Source: Oscillospiraceae bacterium (lineage in GTDB: Bacteria; Bacillota; Clostridia; Oscillospirales; Acutalibacteraceae). From it: a stretch of 64,000 nucleotides of DNA. A model generated the notes under the pieces. It worked only from the letters and a program-made list of their open reading frames with translations. It was not told the origin of the DNA and did not search any database. Of the stretch, positions 8,240 through 16,739 are shown in pieces. The stretch lies in contig JAISXG010000005.1 in assembly GCA_031270605.1 (NCBI GenBank), positions 1 through 64,000 of the forward strand, read 5' to 3'. Every line of letters starts with the position of its first letter. The first letter of the stretch is position 1. The position numbers were made by a program, and so were the translations under genes.

Positions 8240-8833
8240 CTACTTTCTGTGAGAGATGATCTGGTCGACCAATCCGTATTCTTTTGCCTGTTGCGCCGTC
8301 ATATAATAATCCCGTTCCATGTCAGCCTTGATCTTTTCAATCGGCTGCCCGGTGAGCGCGCTGTAGATTTCATGGAGCTTGTGTTTGGTCCGCTCCATCC
8401 AGTCGCTGTGAATTTTGATGTCTGTGGCCTGCCCCTGAAGCCCGCCTGAGACGGACGGCTGATGGATCAGCACCTCGCTGTTTTGCAGCGCAAAGCGCTT
8501 GCCCTTTGCGCCTGACGCAAGCAGCAGAGAAGCTGCGCTGCCCGACTGCCCGACGCTGATGGTGGAAACGTCGCATTTGATATAATTCATCGTGTCCATC
8601 ACCGCAAACCCGTCGGTCACCGAACCGCCGGGGCTGTTGATATAAAAATAAATATCCCTGCTGCTGTCGGCAGATTCCAGAAAAAGCATCTGCGCGATAA
8701 TCAGGCTCGCCGACTCGTTTGCCACCGGACCGTTAAGCATAATGATCCTGTCGTTCAATAAGCGTGAAAAAATGTCATAAGAACGCTCCCCGCGGGAAGT
8801 CTGTTCAATGACCATTGGCACAAGACTGCTCAT
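8240..8833 (-). CDS. clpP: ATP-dependent Clp protease proteolytic subunit (ClpP)
   Basis: A 197-residue serine protease subunit that forms tetradecameric barrels with Clp ATPases. The catalytic triad is identifiable: Ser in VGQSGSAAS, His in VLIHQPS and Asp in [12 protein letters not shown]. The oxyanion loop SPGGSVTDG is intact. The motif around Ser reads GQSGSA instead of the usual GQAASM/GMAASM, so this may be a second, divergent ClpP. The start at 8833 follows GGAGG by 5 bases; upstream in-frame ATGs are less well placed. No clpX is adjacent. It lies 35 bp downstream of an AraC-type regulator gene and could be cotranscribed with it. Confidence 0.93.
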   Translation of the reverse strand: MSSLVPMVIEQTSRGERSYDIFSRLLNDRIIMLNGPVANESASLIIAQMLFLESADSSRDIYFYINSPGGSVTDGFAVMDTMNYIKCDVSTISVGQSGSAASLLLASGAKGKRFALQNSEVLIHQPSVSGGLQGQATDIKIHSDWMERTKHKLHEIYSALTGQPIEKIKADMERDYYMTAQQAKEYGLVDQIISHRK

Positions 8834-8868
8834 AATTGCCTCCATTTCCATAGGAACATCCCTGCTGT

Positions 8869-9255
8869 TTACGCGGCCGTACGCGCAGCCTGATTGTTAT
8901 ATGCGCAAAAGCTGATGATCTTGCCGGCGGGCTTGTTTATTTTTCTGTATTTTCCGGGCGTGAGGGTGTAAATCCTTGTAAAAGCCCTCGAAAAGGCCTC
9001 CTGAGAACCGTATTGATATTTCAGCGCGATTTCAATAATCGGCTGCTCTGTGTTCACAAGCTCCCCGGCGGCCTTTTCCATGCGCCGTTTGTGGATATAT
9101 TTTGTGAGCGGCTCGCCTGCCGTTTTGTGAAAAAGCCTGTGGTAGTGATATTTTGACAAGTGAGCTTTTTGCGCAAGAAGCTCAAGGGTGATTTTTTCGT
9201 CCAAATGCGCTTCAATAAAATCAAGTGATTCACGAAGCTGTGTGCCATAGCTCAT
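8869..9255 (-). CDS. AraC-family regulator, stand-alone DNA-binding domain
   Basis: 128 residues comprising the double helix-turn-helix of AraC/XylS proteins, with [14 protein letters not shown]-like framework, [19 protein letters not shown] as first HTH and [20 protein letters not shown] as second, ending in TPGKYR. There is no N-terminal ligand-binding domain, so it resembles the short MarA/SoxS/Rob-type activators. ATG at 9255 has an AAGGAGG site 8 bases upstream. Upstream in-frame codons lack this. It is followed after 35 bp by clpP. Confidence 0.88.
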   Translation of the reverse strand: MSYGTQLRESLDFIEAHLDEKITLELLAQKAHLSKYHYHRLFHKTAGEPLTKYIHKRRMEKAAGELVNTEQPIIEIALKYQYGSQEAFSRAFTRIYTLTPGKYRKINKPAGKIISFCAYNNQAARTAA

Positions 9256-9346
9256 GGCAATGCCTCCTTTTTTCGTCAAGGTATTGTTATTATACACCCA
9301 TCCCGCGAGGAATTCTTGATAATTTTTGCTTAAATTTTTGAACAAA

Positions 9347-9374
9347 TTGCATTTGCCTAAAAATCTGCTATACT
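9347..9374 (+). promoter_or_regulatory. Promoter for TfoX-C gene
   Basis: TTGCAT, 16 bp, TATACT, about 70 bp before the ATG of the TfoX-C gene, in an AT-rich divergent intergenic region. Confidence 0.5.
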
Positions 9375-9446
9375 ATAAATATATTATATTATACCGATCT
9401 CCCATTGAAAGGGCGGTTGGTATTCGTTACGGGAGGAGCATTGTTT

Positions 9447-9704
9447 ATGGGAGAGCTTTCTGCGTTGCCAAACATTGGCAAAGAAACAGAGCGCCAGCTG
9501 CATGAGGTTGGCATAGACACCTATGACGAGCTGATGAGGCAGGGGGCGGAGCAGGCCTGGCTCAAAATTCAGGCGATTGACCCGTCTGCGAGCATCAACC
9601 GGCTCTTGGGGCTGGAGGGTGCGATTTTGGGCATCAAAAAAACGCTTTTGCCCGAAGAGCGAAAAGCGCAGTTGAAAGAGTTTTATTATAAAAAGAAAAT
9701 ATAG
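9447..9704 (+). CDS. TfoX C-terminal domain protein, 85 aa
   Basis: A helix-hairpin-helix-like small protein with ELSALPNIGKETERQLHEVG, then DELMRQGAEQAWLKIQ and ending EERKAQLKEFYYKK. This is the stand-alone TfoX/Sxy C-terminal domain common in Firmicutes. In gamma-proteobacteria full-length TfoX controls competence; the role of the short form is not known, and no competence genes are nearby. The start is supported by GGGAGGAG 8 bases upstream. An upstream in-frame codon at 9405 would add residues not found in the family. Confidence 0.85.
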   Translation: MGELSALPNIGKETERQLHEVGIDTYDELMRQGAEQAWLKIQAIDPSASINRLLGLEGAILGIKKTLLPEERKAQLKEFYYKKKI

Positions 9705-9762
9705 TCGATTGCAAGATTGTTTGTTTTATGCTGGGGCGTGTTGACATAGACCGGGATCCATA

Positions 9763-11049
9763 TCACCTTTGATCACTGATTATGGCGGCGCTGTTGCTTG
9801 CAGACAGGGCCGTCAGGGGGTCATACGGGGCGCCCGAAAGCGTCCCCACCAATAAGGCAATATCCACTGCGTTGGCGGGATTTCCCCATGAATTTCCTGA
9901 AAACACAAAGACTGCGCCATCCACGACAAAGCCCCTTGTGTTATAAGTGACATTGTTTAAAATGTTTCCTGTTGAATTGGGGTTCAAATAGGCCGACTGC
10001 CTCATGGAATAAAACAGGTTTTGTTGCGCCAGCAAATTGGTTACGTTGCCTTGGGTCAAAAAACCTCTGTTTACCACCCATCCCGTTGACGGGCCGGCTT
10101 GCGCGGGGCCATAAATCACATTGTTCGTGAGCCTGTGATTCGCGCCGCTCAATTGAATGAATTCAACCGCATAGGGCGCGTTACTTGTTATGGTCAGGCC
10201 GTCTAAGATCACACCTGTTCCGGTTACCAAAAAAGCGATAACCGCAGCCTGCAAGGAGATAACGGTGTTGGCATAGCCCTGTAACGTTATATTTTGTTTA
10301 TTAACGGCAATTGTGCTTGTAACCGGATACACGCCTGCCAGTATATGAACGGTGCCTGTCGGCGAAACGGCGGAAATGCCCGACTGGATCGTGCCGAAGG
10401 GGTTGGCTTGGGTGCCGTTTCCACCGACTGCGCCAGCTTGCACATACACTGAGAACGGGTTGGGCTCAAAAGTGCCAGTCGGGCCAGTCGCACCTGTGGG
10501 GCCTATTGGGCCGGTTGGGCCTGTGCTTCCGGCTAAGCCTGCCGCGCCAGTCGGGCCTGTTGGGCCTGTCGGGCCAGTGGGGCCGGTTGCACCATCGGAG
10601 GGTCCTGTTGGGCCTGTTGGGCCTGTGGGGCCGGTTTCTCCTTCTGTCACCAATTGTGTGACGATGAGCATCCCCTTAAGCGGTGCGGTAGTTGAAAAAT
10701 AAACGTTGGTATCGCCCGCGTTGATTAGCCCAAAGGTCACGGGCGCAGTCTGCACTTCAAGAATGCCTGTGCCATAGACCTCATCGTTTCTTAAAGGGCT
10801 GTTGCCCTCAATGCAGTCGCTCTGAGAGGACTCAATGGCAAACGAGGTCCCGCTCACCGCGCCTGAGAACTGCACGGCAAGCCACCAGTCAACCATATAA
10901 ATTCCGGGGTCCTGCAATGTGATCACCCCTGAAGCGGGGGTATAGGTGATGTTGCCCGCCGAAAAAGTGACGTCGTCAAACAGGACGTTTGCCAAGGGTG
11001 CGACCGGTGTGGCCGTAACCAGCTCGATTTGCAGCAATGCGTTGCTCAT
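9763..11049 (-). CDS. Collagen-like surface protein with C-terminal beta-helix
   Basis: A 428-residue protein with three parts. The N-terminal 135 residues look like a jelly-roll of the BclA C-terminal/TNF-like type ([27 protein letters not shown]). Then come about 18 collagen Gly-X-Thr triplets (GPTGPTGPT style), interrupted once. The C-terminal 230 residues have the repetitive pattern of a right-handed parallel beta-helix ([44 protein letters not shown]). No signal peptide is visible, as with exosporium/spore-surface proteins such as BclA. The start at 11049 has GGGAG 8-9 bases upstream. Spore coat or surface location is inferred. Confidence 0.8.
   Translation of the reverse strand: MSNALLQIELVTATPVAPLANVLFDDVTFSAGNITYTPASGVITLQDPGIYMVDWWLAVQFSGAVSGTSFAIESSQSDCIEGNSPLRNDEVYGTGILEVQTAPVTFGLINAGDTNVYFSTTAPLKGMLIVTQLVTEGETGPTGPTGPTGPSDGATGPTGPTGPTGPTGAAGLAGSTGPTGPIGPTGATGPTGTFEPNPFSVYVQAGAVGGNGTQANPFGTIQSGISAVSPTGTVHILAGVYPVTSTIAVNKQNITLQGYANTVISLQAAVIAFLVTGTGVILDGLTITSNAPYAVEFIQLSGANHRLTNNVIYGPAQAGPSTGWVVNRGFLTQGNVTNLLAQQNLFYSMRQSAYLNPNSTGNILNNVTYNTRGFVVDGAVFVFSGNSWGNPANAVDIALLVGTLSGAPYDPLTALSASNSAAIISDQR
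10474..10641 (-). repeat. Collagen-like (Gly-X-Thr)n coding repeat
   Basis: Tandem 9-bp-based repeats encoding GPT/GAT/GPI triplets within the surface protein gene, with one phase break (GPSDGAT). Such tracts vary in length between strains through slippage or recombination. Confidence 0.85.
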
Positions 11050-11185
11050 TTTTTTTGCTCCCATGATACAGAATAAATCCACGAAAAGCCGTGCTATTCC
11101 AATATACTCGGTAAATCTGAAAATGGTGCAAAGTTGCGCGCCGCCGCCCAAGTGTTTTTTGTTTGCGGCTGTTCCGTTACGGGAA

Positions 11186-13933
11186 TCACCGTTCGAGCAG
11201 GCCGTATTTCACCTTGATGCGGTCAAGCTTTTCAAGCATGGGCCGCGCGGCGACGGCCAGAAAGAATACGGTTGCAACCGCATGCACCAAATCAAAGGGA
11301 ATGCCCTGCAAATAGGCCAGCAGAAACATTGCACGCGTGGGTTTCGGCTGCAGAATAATCACAGAGGCAGGATTCATGATGCCGCCGTAGATGAAAAATA
11401 CCGCCAGACCCCCAAACACACACAGCGAGGTCTTGCTGCGCAGCAGCAGGCCTTTTTTAAACAAAACACCCGCAAGAAAACCGATGATGCCAAAGGCAAA
11501 CATCTGCCACGGCGTCCAGATGCCCTGGCCGAAAAACAGGTTGCTCACAAAGGCGCTCACAGCGCCCGTCAAAAAGCCGGCCTCGCCGCCGAACGCCACC
11601 GCAGCGATGATGACGATCGCGGCCACGGGCTTGAACTGCGGCAGCATAAAAAACGCGGCGCGCCCGGCAACGGCGATGGCACAGAGCACAGCGAGCACCA
11701 CGAGCTCCCGCGCCTGCGGCCTGCGCCGTTCAAAAACAAGCGCAAAGGGCAGCATGGTTTCAAGCAGAACGAGCATAGATATGAGGTAATATTTTCGGTC
11801 GCCGAAATAAAACGAGCCCACATAGATGGTAAGAGGGATCAAAAACAAAATCATACCCGCCGCCGCAAGCGTGCGTTTTGAAAGCCTGCGTGAGCCGAGC
11901 GGGGTCTGCGCCGTCCATTCCTTCTCCCCCCGTTTCCAGGAAAGGGTCATGACAATTGTGATGATTTCGAGCGTGAAAAGAAGTATCAGCGCGCTGTAGC
12001 GCCACGCCTCCGCGGGGCTTGCGGCCACTTCCGCAGCCTCGCTGCCGCCCGAAATAAAAGACAAAAATCCGCTCCGGTTTTGTATTGCATAAAAAAGCGT
12101 GGCCGCAAACACGACGGCGGACGCCGCAAGAACGCCAAAGCGCAGGGGCGTAAGCTTTTTTATTTTGCTTTTGGGATTTTCGGGAGCAGGGTCTTTTTCA
12201 AGAGAATAGGCGCCGCCGTCAAAAATATGCGGCGGCTCGGGCGCACCGCCTCCCAGCGCGCAGATGACATCCGCCGCGCTCACAGCGCGAGGGAAAACGT
12301 GCCGCGCCATGCGGTTTGCGGCGGATGTATAAAAGCTGTTGCCCGAAAAAAAAGCTTTGGGTGTGTTTTCGGTAACGATACTGCCGTCAAAGAACAAAGC
12401 GCATCGGTCTGCATATTCGGCGCAGAACTCGATGTCGTGGCTCACCATCACCACGGCCGCGCCCGCGGCGGTGAGCTTGCGCAAAATTGCGGCAAAAATA
12501 ATTTTAAACTCAGAGTCAAGCCCCTTTGTCGGCTCGTCCAGCAGCAGAATGCGCGGGCGCAGCAGCAGCACCTTCGCAAGCGCCGCGCGCTGCTGCTCAC
12601 CGCCCGAAAGGTCATAGGGGTGCGTGTTTAAAAGGGGCTCAAGCCGGCACAGGGCGGCCATGTTGCGCAGTTCCTCAAATTTTTGCTCTTTGGGAATCTT
12701 GCGTTCTGAGAGAATTTCCATCAAATCCTCCCGCACGGTTTTCGCAACAAACAAACTCTGCGGATTTTGCGGCAATACGCCGAGCAGCCCCGCAAACAGT
12801 CTGCTTGAAGGGATATTCTGGATCTCCTCTCCCTCAATTCTGATTTTGCCTCGATAGGCGCGGTTGAGTCCCGCAATCAAAGAAAGCATGGTGGTTTTGC
12901 CGGTGCCGTTTCCGCCGAGCACCGCCGTCAGCTCGCCTGCGCGTGCTTCAAAGGACAGGCCCTTGATGATATCGGGGCCGTCTTTTTCATATTTGAACCA
13001 CGCCCCGTCAATAGAAATGGCGGAACCTGTTTTTGCTTTTTCTCTTTTTATCTGCACGGGGGCAGGGGGCGCTTTTGCTGCCCCGCCAGAATGCATTTGC
13101 GAAATCCACGCGCGCCCCTCACGCACCGTAACGGGGCAAGTCAGGGTGTTTTCTACGCCCGCCCACACCCGCATGGGCACGGGCATGGCGGCAAACATGC
13201 CGTGGTTTTGCGCGCGCAGGCGTTCGCCCACCCCGGCGGGCGTGCCCTCGCACAAAATGCGCCCCTGCTCCATCACAACCACACGATCCGCCATGGGCAG
13301 GGCTTCTTCCAAACGGTGATCGGTCAATAGGACCGTCACCCCCAACTCGCGGTTGATTTTTTTCACACTGGCCAAAAAATCCGCCGCGGCGATCGGGTCA
13401 AGCTGGCTTGTGGGTTCGTCCAGCAACAGCAGCGAGGGCTGTAGCGCCATTACGGACGCAAGCGCGAGCAGCTGCTTCTGCCCGCCCGAGAGCTCCGCCA
13501 CATTTTTATAAAACCAGGTCTGCATGCCGAAAAAGCTTGCCATCTCCGCCGTGCGCAGGCGGATGGAAGGGGTGTCAAGCCCCAGGCTTTCCAGCCCGAA
13601 CGCCAACTCGTGCCAGACCTTGTCCGTCACCACCTGATGCTCGGGGCTTTGCATCACAAAGCCGATTTTCGCCGCCGTGTCGCGGGCGGGGAGTTCGTTG
13701 AGGGGGGTTCCTTCAAAAAAAATCCCGCCGCTTTTTGCGCCGTGAGGTGTTAAAGCGGGTTTTAACTGCCGCAAAAGCGTTGTTTTGCCGCAGCCCGAAG
13801 CGCCGCAGAGCACCACAAACTCACCCTGCCCCAGTGTGAGAGTCACGTCCTGCAAAGCGGCCCGCTCGCGCTCCGGGTAGGTAAAATTCAGGTTTTCAAC
13901 GACAATGCTTGCGTTTTTTGCAGGGTTCTCCAA
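11186..13933 (-). CDS. ECF transporter: two ATPase domains fused to an S component
   Basis: A 915-residue fusion. ATPase 1 (about 8-235) has Walker A GASGCGKT (44-51), signature LSGGQKQ and [11 protein letters not shown]. ATPase 2 (about 303-530) has GGNGTGKT (340-347), LSGGEQQ and [11 protein letters not shown]. The C-terminal region from 597 has about eight hydrophobic segments; residues 740-900 look like an ECF S component ([38 protein letters not shown]). S components bind the vitamin; ATPases power EcfT. Separate A and S genes are usual, so the A-A-S fusion is unusual. TTG at 13933 is the likely start: AAGGAGG lies 7 bases upstream, and the gene overlaps ecfT by 46 bp. It is last in the riboswitch operon, hence probably corrinoid-specific. 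Confidence 0.85.
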   Translation of the reverse strand: MENPAKNASIVVENLNFTYPERERAALQDVTLTLGQGEFVVLCGASGCGKTTLLRQLKPALTPHGAKSGGIFFEGTPLNELPARDTAAKIGFVMQSPEHQVVTDKVWHELAFGLESLGLDTPSIRLRTAEMASFFGMQTWFYKNVAELSGGQKQLLALASVMALQPSLLLLDEPTSQLDPIAAADFLASVKKINRELGVTVLLTDHRLEEALPMADRVVVMEQGRILCEGTPAGVGERLRAQNHGMFAAMPVPMRVWAGVENTLTCPVTVREGRAWISQMHSGGAAKAPPAPVQIKREKAKTGSAISIDGAWFKYEKDGPDIIKGLSFEARAGELTAVLGGNGTGKTTMLSLIAGLNRAYRGKIRIEGEEIQNIPSSRLFAGLLGVLPQNPQSLFVAKTVREDLMEILSERKIPKEQKFEELRNMAALCRLEPLLNTHPYDLSGGEQQRAALAKVLLLRPRILLLDEPTKGLDSEFKIIFAAILRKLTAAGAAVVMVSHDIEFCAEYADRCALFFDGSIVTENTPKAFFSGNSFYTSAANRMARHVFPRAVSAADVICALGGGAPEPPHIFDGGAYSLEKDPAPENPKSKIKKLTPLRFGVLAASAVVFAATLFYAIQNRSGFLSFISGGSEAAEVAASPAEAWRYSALILLFTLEIITIVMTLSWKRGEKEWTAQTPLGSRRLSKRTLAAAGMILFLIPLTIYVGSFYFGDRKYYLISMLVLLETMLPFALVFERRRPQARELVVLAVLCAIAVAGRAAFFMLPQFKPVAAIVIIAAVAFGGEAGFLTGAVSAFVSNLFFGQGIWTPWQMFAFGIIGFLAGVLFKKGLLLRSKTSLCVFGGLAVFFIYGGIMNPASVIILQPKPTRAMFLLAYLQGIPFDLVHAVATVFFLAVAARPMLEKLDRIKVKYGLLER

Positions 13934-14799
13934 TGCACGTCCTCCTTCATATTCACAACCAAGGGCATGGCGCACAGGGCAAAATACACCGTGAACGCCA
14001 GCAGCTGCCACAGCGTCGGCTCCGCGCCGCCGAGCATGGGGTAATACACAAATTTCAGCGCACCCCCCACCGCACCGGCAAGAGTCGCGCCGCCGCACAG
14101 CAGCAAAAAGAACAGTGCATAAGCGTCGCGGCGGCCGAAGCGGTAAATTGAGAACGCCGTGCGCCCTTTCAGGCCGTAGCCGCGGCTGCGCATGCTGTCC
14201 GCCGTTTCTATGGCGTTTTCCAGCGCCCATGTGATGAGGATGGAAAGAATTTTCATGCCGTGCTTCGCGCGCCTGAAGATGCCGCCGTTCGATACGTCGC
14301 GCCCCACACAGCGCTGCGCGGCTGAAATCACACGGATCTGCGCCCGAAACCGCGGCACAAACCGCAGCGTGAGCGCCAGCAGCAGCGAGAGCGCGGGGGC
14401 GACGCGCCCGAACAAATACACAAACTTGTCGCTGCTCATTACGGCGTTGAAGCATGAAAACCAGAGAATCACCGTGATCAGCATCACCGCCGCCGAAGCG
14501 CCGTAAAGGATGGATTCGAGCGTGAGGGGGTTGCCGTTGGGCAGATAGGTGAGAATCGTCACGCCCTGATGGCTGAACGCGGGGTTCATCAGCGCCGTGA
14601 GCACCAACAGCGGCAACAGGTAAAGCAACTGAAAGCGCAGGGCCTTTTTGCCGTTTAAACAGAGGGAATACGAAACGGCGCACAGCAGGGAAAGGCCTTG
14701 GCAAACAGGGTGCGCGAACACCATACCGCAGCCGATGACCAAGGTGAAATAGAGCATATTGATCAGCGGGTGATAACCCGAAAAACTGTCTTTATTCAT
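13888..14799 (-). CDS. ecfT: ECF transporter transmembrane (T) component
   Basis: 303 residues with about six membrane segments and the EcfT coupling signature ADSMRSRGYG near residue 205, which contacts the ATPases. A second conserved helix (FVPRFRAQIRVISAAQRCVG) precedes it. EcfT links ATP hydrolysis to toppling of the S component in the membrane. ATG at 14799 has AAAGGAT upstream. Its stop lies inside the ATPase-S gene, indicating tight coupling. No separate S gene adjoins it; the S part is fused to the ATPases downstream. Confidence 0.88.
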   Translation of the reverse strand: MNKDSFSGYHPLINMLYFTLVIGCGMVFAHPVCQGLSLLCAVSYSLCLNGKKALRFQLLYLLPLLVLTALMNPAFSHQGVTILTYLPNGNPLTLESILYGASAAVMLITVILWFSCFNAVMSSDKFVYLFGRVAPALSLLLALTLRFVPRFRAQIRVISAAQRCVGRDVSNGGIFRRAKHGMKILSILITWALENAIETADSMRSRGYGLKGRTAFSIYRFGRRDAYALFFLLLCGGATLAGAVGGALKFVYYPMLGGAEPTLWQLLAFTVYFALCAMPLVVNMKEDVHWRTLQKTQALSLKT

Positions 14800-14808
14800 T
14801 TTGATCCT

Positions 14809-15984
14809 TTAAGGCAGTTCGCCCACGGCGTAGCCGCCGCCCACATCCCTGCCGAGGTCGCAGGTGTAGACCCATTCGATCACGTCGCCGTTTTTAAGCA
14901 CATAGCGGCTGCAGCCGTAGTTGGGGAACCAGCCGTTCACCTTATACATCCAGCCGGAAAGGGAGCCGCAGTCGAATTCATATAAATTGTGGATGCCTTC
15001 AATGTAAGCGGAGTTGTACATGGGGGTAAAGACAAACTCCATGTGGATTTTTGAAGCGCGGGTCTCGCGCTGCAGCACGTCAAACACACTCTCGCCCTCA
15101 TAAAATACCACCGTGCGCGTGGGCATGATCACACCGTCTTTGGGCAGCACCGGGAGCTTGTCCTGATTGAACTGGTCCATGTTCTGCAAAATGGTGTCGC
15201 AGCGGATGGAGAGCGTCGCGGTGTGCTTTTTTTCTTTTTCAACCGTCACATCTTCCGGTTCCACAGGCTTCGGTTTGCCCGAGGGCACTTCGTCCGTCAA
15301 ATATTTGTCTTTTGTCGCGGGCTCGGCGACTGTCGGCTTTTTGGTTTCATTTACATAAGCATCCGTCGCTTTGTTGCTTTGCCCTAGCGCTGTTGCGGAC
15401 GCCCCGGGTTCGGAGCCCGCGGCCGCTTCTGTAGTGCTCTGCTCCTGTGTTGTGCGCCCCACCAGATAAAATAGCCCCTTGAAGGTTTGGGGAATGAGGG
15501 TAACAACGGCGTTGGGCACGTTTTCAAGCGCGGCGGTTGCGACAAGCGTCAGGGAGTCTGTCTGCGCGTCATACTGATAGACCTCCGCGCTGTCTGCGTT
15601 CCACGGATAGGTGAAATACACCGAAAGAGAGGGGCCGCCAAGGATCTCTTCGCCGTTTGCAAAGCTGAATTCCTGCACATGCTCCGCTGAAAGCCGCGCT
15701 TTGACCTCCTGCGTTTTTGCGCTTGAAAAGGTCACGAGCAGGTTTTCATCCCTCGGCTCCTCAAGCAGGCTGCCCATAAAGAGCCATTGATAGGTGATGT
15801 CGTTGCTGTTGCCGTTAAAAATGCCGATGTCGCCGCTTTCCTGAATGCCTTTGAACACCGCCCGGGCGACCCTTCCGTCTTCAGGAATCTGCAGCGTGCG
15901 GTTGATTGTTTCTTTTCCGCAGCCAAAAAAAGACAGAAGCAGCAGGGATAAAAGAAGACAGGCAATTCGTTTGATGTGTTTCAT
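14809..15984 (-). CDS. DUF4430 (transcobalamin C-terminal-like) lipoprotein
   Basis: 391 residues. The lipoprotein signal has the lipobox FFGC (Cys22), so the protein is anchored on the outer face of the membrane. The middle carries a Ser/Thr/Ala/Pro-rich linker (about 185-245). The C-terminal 110 residues are a DUF4430 domain: FYEGESVFDVLQRE, GSLSGWMYKVNGWFPNYG and NGDVIEWVYTCDLG match the beta domain of transcobalamin/intrinsic factor. It sits 10 bp before ecfT, in the place of a substrate-capturing partner for the transporter. ATG at 15984 follows AAGGGGAG by 6 bases; the upstream TTG is not needed. Corrinoid binding is inferred from fold and riboswitch. Confidence 0.85.
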   Translation of the reverse strand: MKHIKRIACLLLSLLLLSFFGCGKETINRTLQIPEDGRVARAVFKGIQESGDIGIFNGNSNDITYQWLFMGSLLEEPRDENLLVTFSSAKTQEVKARLSAEHVQEFSFANGEEILGGPSLSVYFTYPWNADSAEVYQYDAQTDSLTLVATAALENVPNAVVTLIPQTFKGLFYLVGRTTQEQSTTEAAAGSEPGASATALGQSNKATDAYVNETKKPTVAEPATKDKYLTDEVPSGKPKPVEPEDVTVEKEKKHTATLSIRCDTILQNMDQFNQDKLPVLPKDGVIMPTRTVVFYEGESVFDVLQRETRASKIHMEFVFTPMYNSAYIEGIHNLYEFDCGSLSGWMYKVNGWFPNYGCSRYVLKNGDVIEWVYTCDLGRDVGGGYAVGELP

Positions 15985-15996
15985 GTTCAACTCCCC

Positions 15997-16656
15997 TTAT
16001 TGCACCACAATTTTTGCGGAATATGCTTTGAGGGTGCGCATGGCGGTTGCAAGGCTGGTGCGGGTTTCTGCGCCGCCGATTGTAGCGATAACCGCGTCGG
16101 TCACGGTGATATCATAAATCTCGCCGACCTGCGCGCTGTCGCGCAAACGAAAGCGCAGGCGCAGCAAAATATCTTTTTCGTCTTTTTGAAAGCCCTCGCG
16201 CACATAGGCGAACTTGCCGCCGGTAACGTCAAGGTACATGGTGTTGAGTTCGCCCGTTTGGTTCGCGAAAGCCGCATCGCTCTTCCAAATGGGGATATTG
16301 TAGGTCACTTCCTCCTGCGTGGAGTCGCCCAGTGTCATCATGGTTCCCTGGCGCGCGCCGAGGAATTCGAGCTTGTTTTTATCAAACCGCACCGAAAGGC
16401 TGGCGGCGGGATAGACGCGGTCGGGCAGGTCTGAAAGCAGCACGTCAACATTGATTTCATCCCGGTTATCGACCGCAACAGGCGCGGGGGACAACAGCGT
16501 GAGCGAGGGGGCGAACAGCTTTTCTGTCGCGCCGCCCATAAGAAGAATCATCATTATGATGATTGCCGCAAACAGCAGGCCTGCGGCAATGAGCAGGATA
16601 CGGTTCCGTTTATTTTGCAAAAAAGCGCTCTCGCGCAGGGATTTGATGGGATCCAT
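15997..16656 (-). CDS. Membrane-anchored cohesin-like protein
   Basis: 219 residues: a short cytoplasmic N-terminus, one membrane helix (about 20-41), then one extracellular beta-rich domain of about 160 residues. This domain has the cohesin/carbohydrate-binding-like pattern: YPAASLSVRFDKNKLEFLGA (strand pair after the first motif), LLRLRFRLRDSAQVGEIYDI and a terminal ITVTDAVI strand. Cohesins bind dockerins; the gene directly upstream encodes a dockerin-ended protein, so this may be its membrane docking partner. ATG at 16656 follows GGAG by 7 bases. It lies 12 bp before the DUF4430 lipoprotein gene. Domain assignment is by pattern and should be confirmed by profile search. Confidence 0.7.
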   Translation of the reverse strand: MDPIKSLRESAFLQNKRNRILLIAAGLLFAAIIIMMILLMGGATEKLFAPSLTLLSPAPVAVDNRDEINVDVLLSDLPDRVYPAASLSVRFDKNKLEFLGARQGTMMTLGDSTQEEVTYNIPIWKSDAAFANQTGELNTMYLDVTGGKFAYVREGFQKDEKDILLRLRFRLRDSAQVGEIYDITVTDAVIATIGGAETRTSLATAMRTLKAYSAKIVVQ

Positions 16657-16739
16657 ACGTTTCTCCGTTCCGCCGCGGCGCGGCATGGCAGTTGTGGACG
16701 GGGGCGCCGCTCATAATTCAGCGCCCCCGCGCTGAAAAA

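Noticed and set aside
11186-14704. One continuous 1172-codon open frame on the minus strand
   Set aside because: The first 257 codons lie antiparallel-free within ecfT but in another frame, with low-complexity Arg/Ala-rich sequence. The real start is the TTG at 13933, which has an AAGGAGG site and precedes the first ABC motif.
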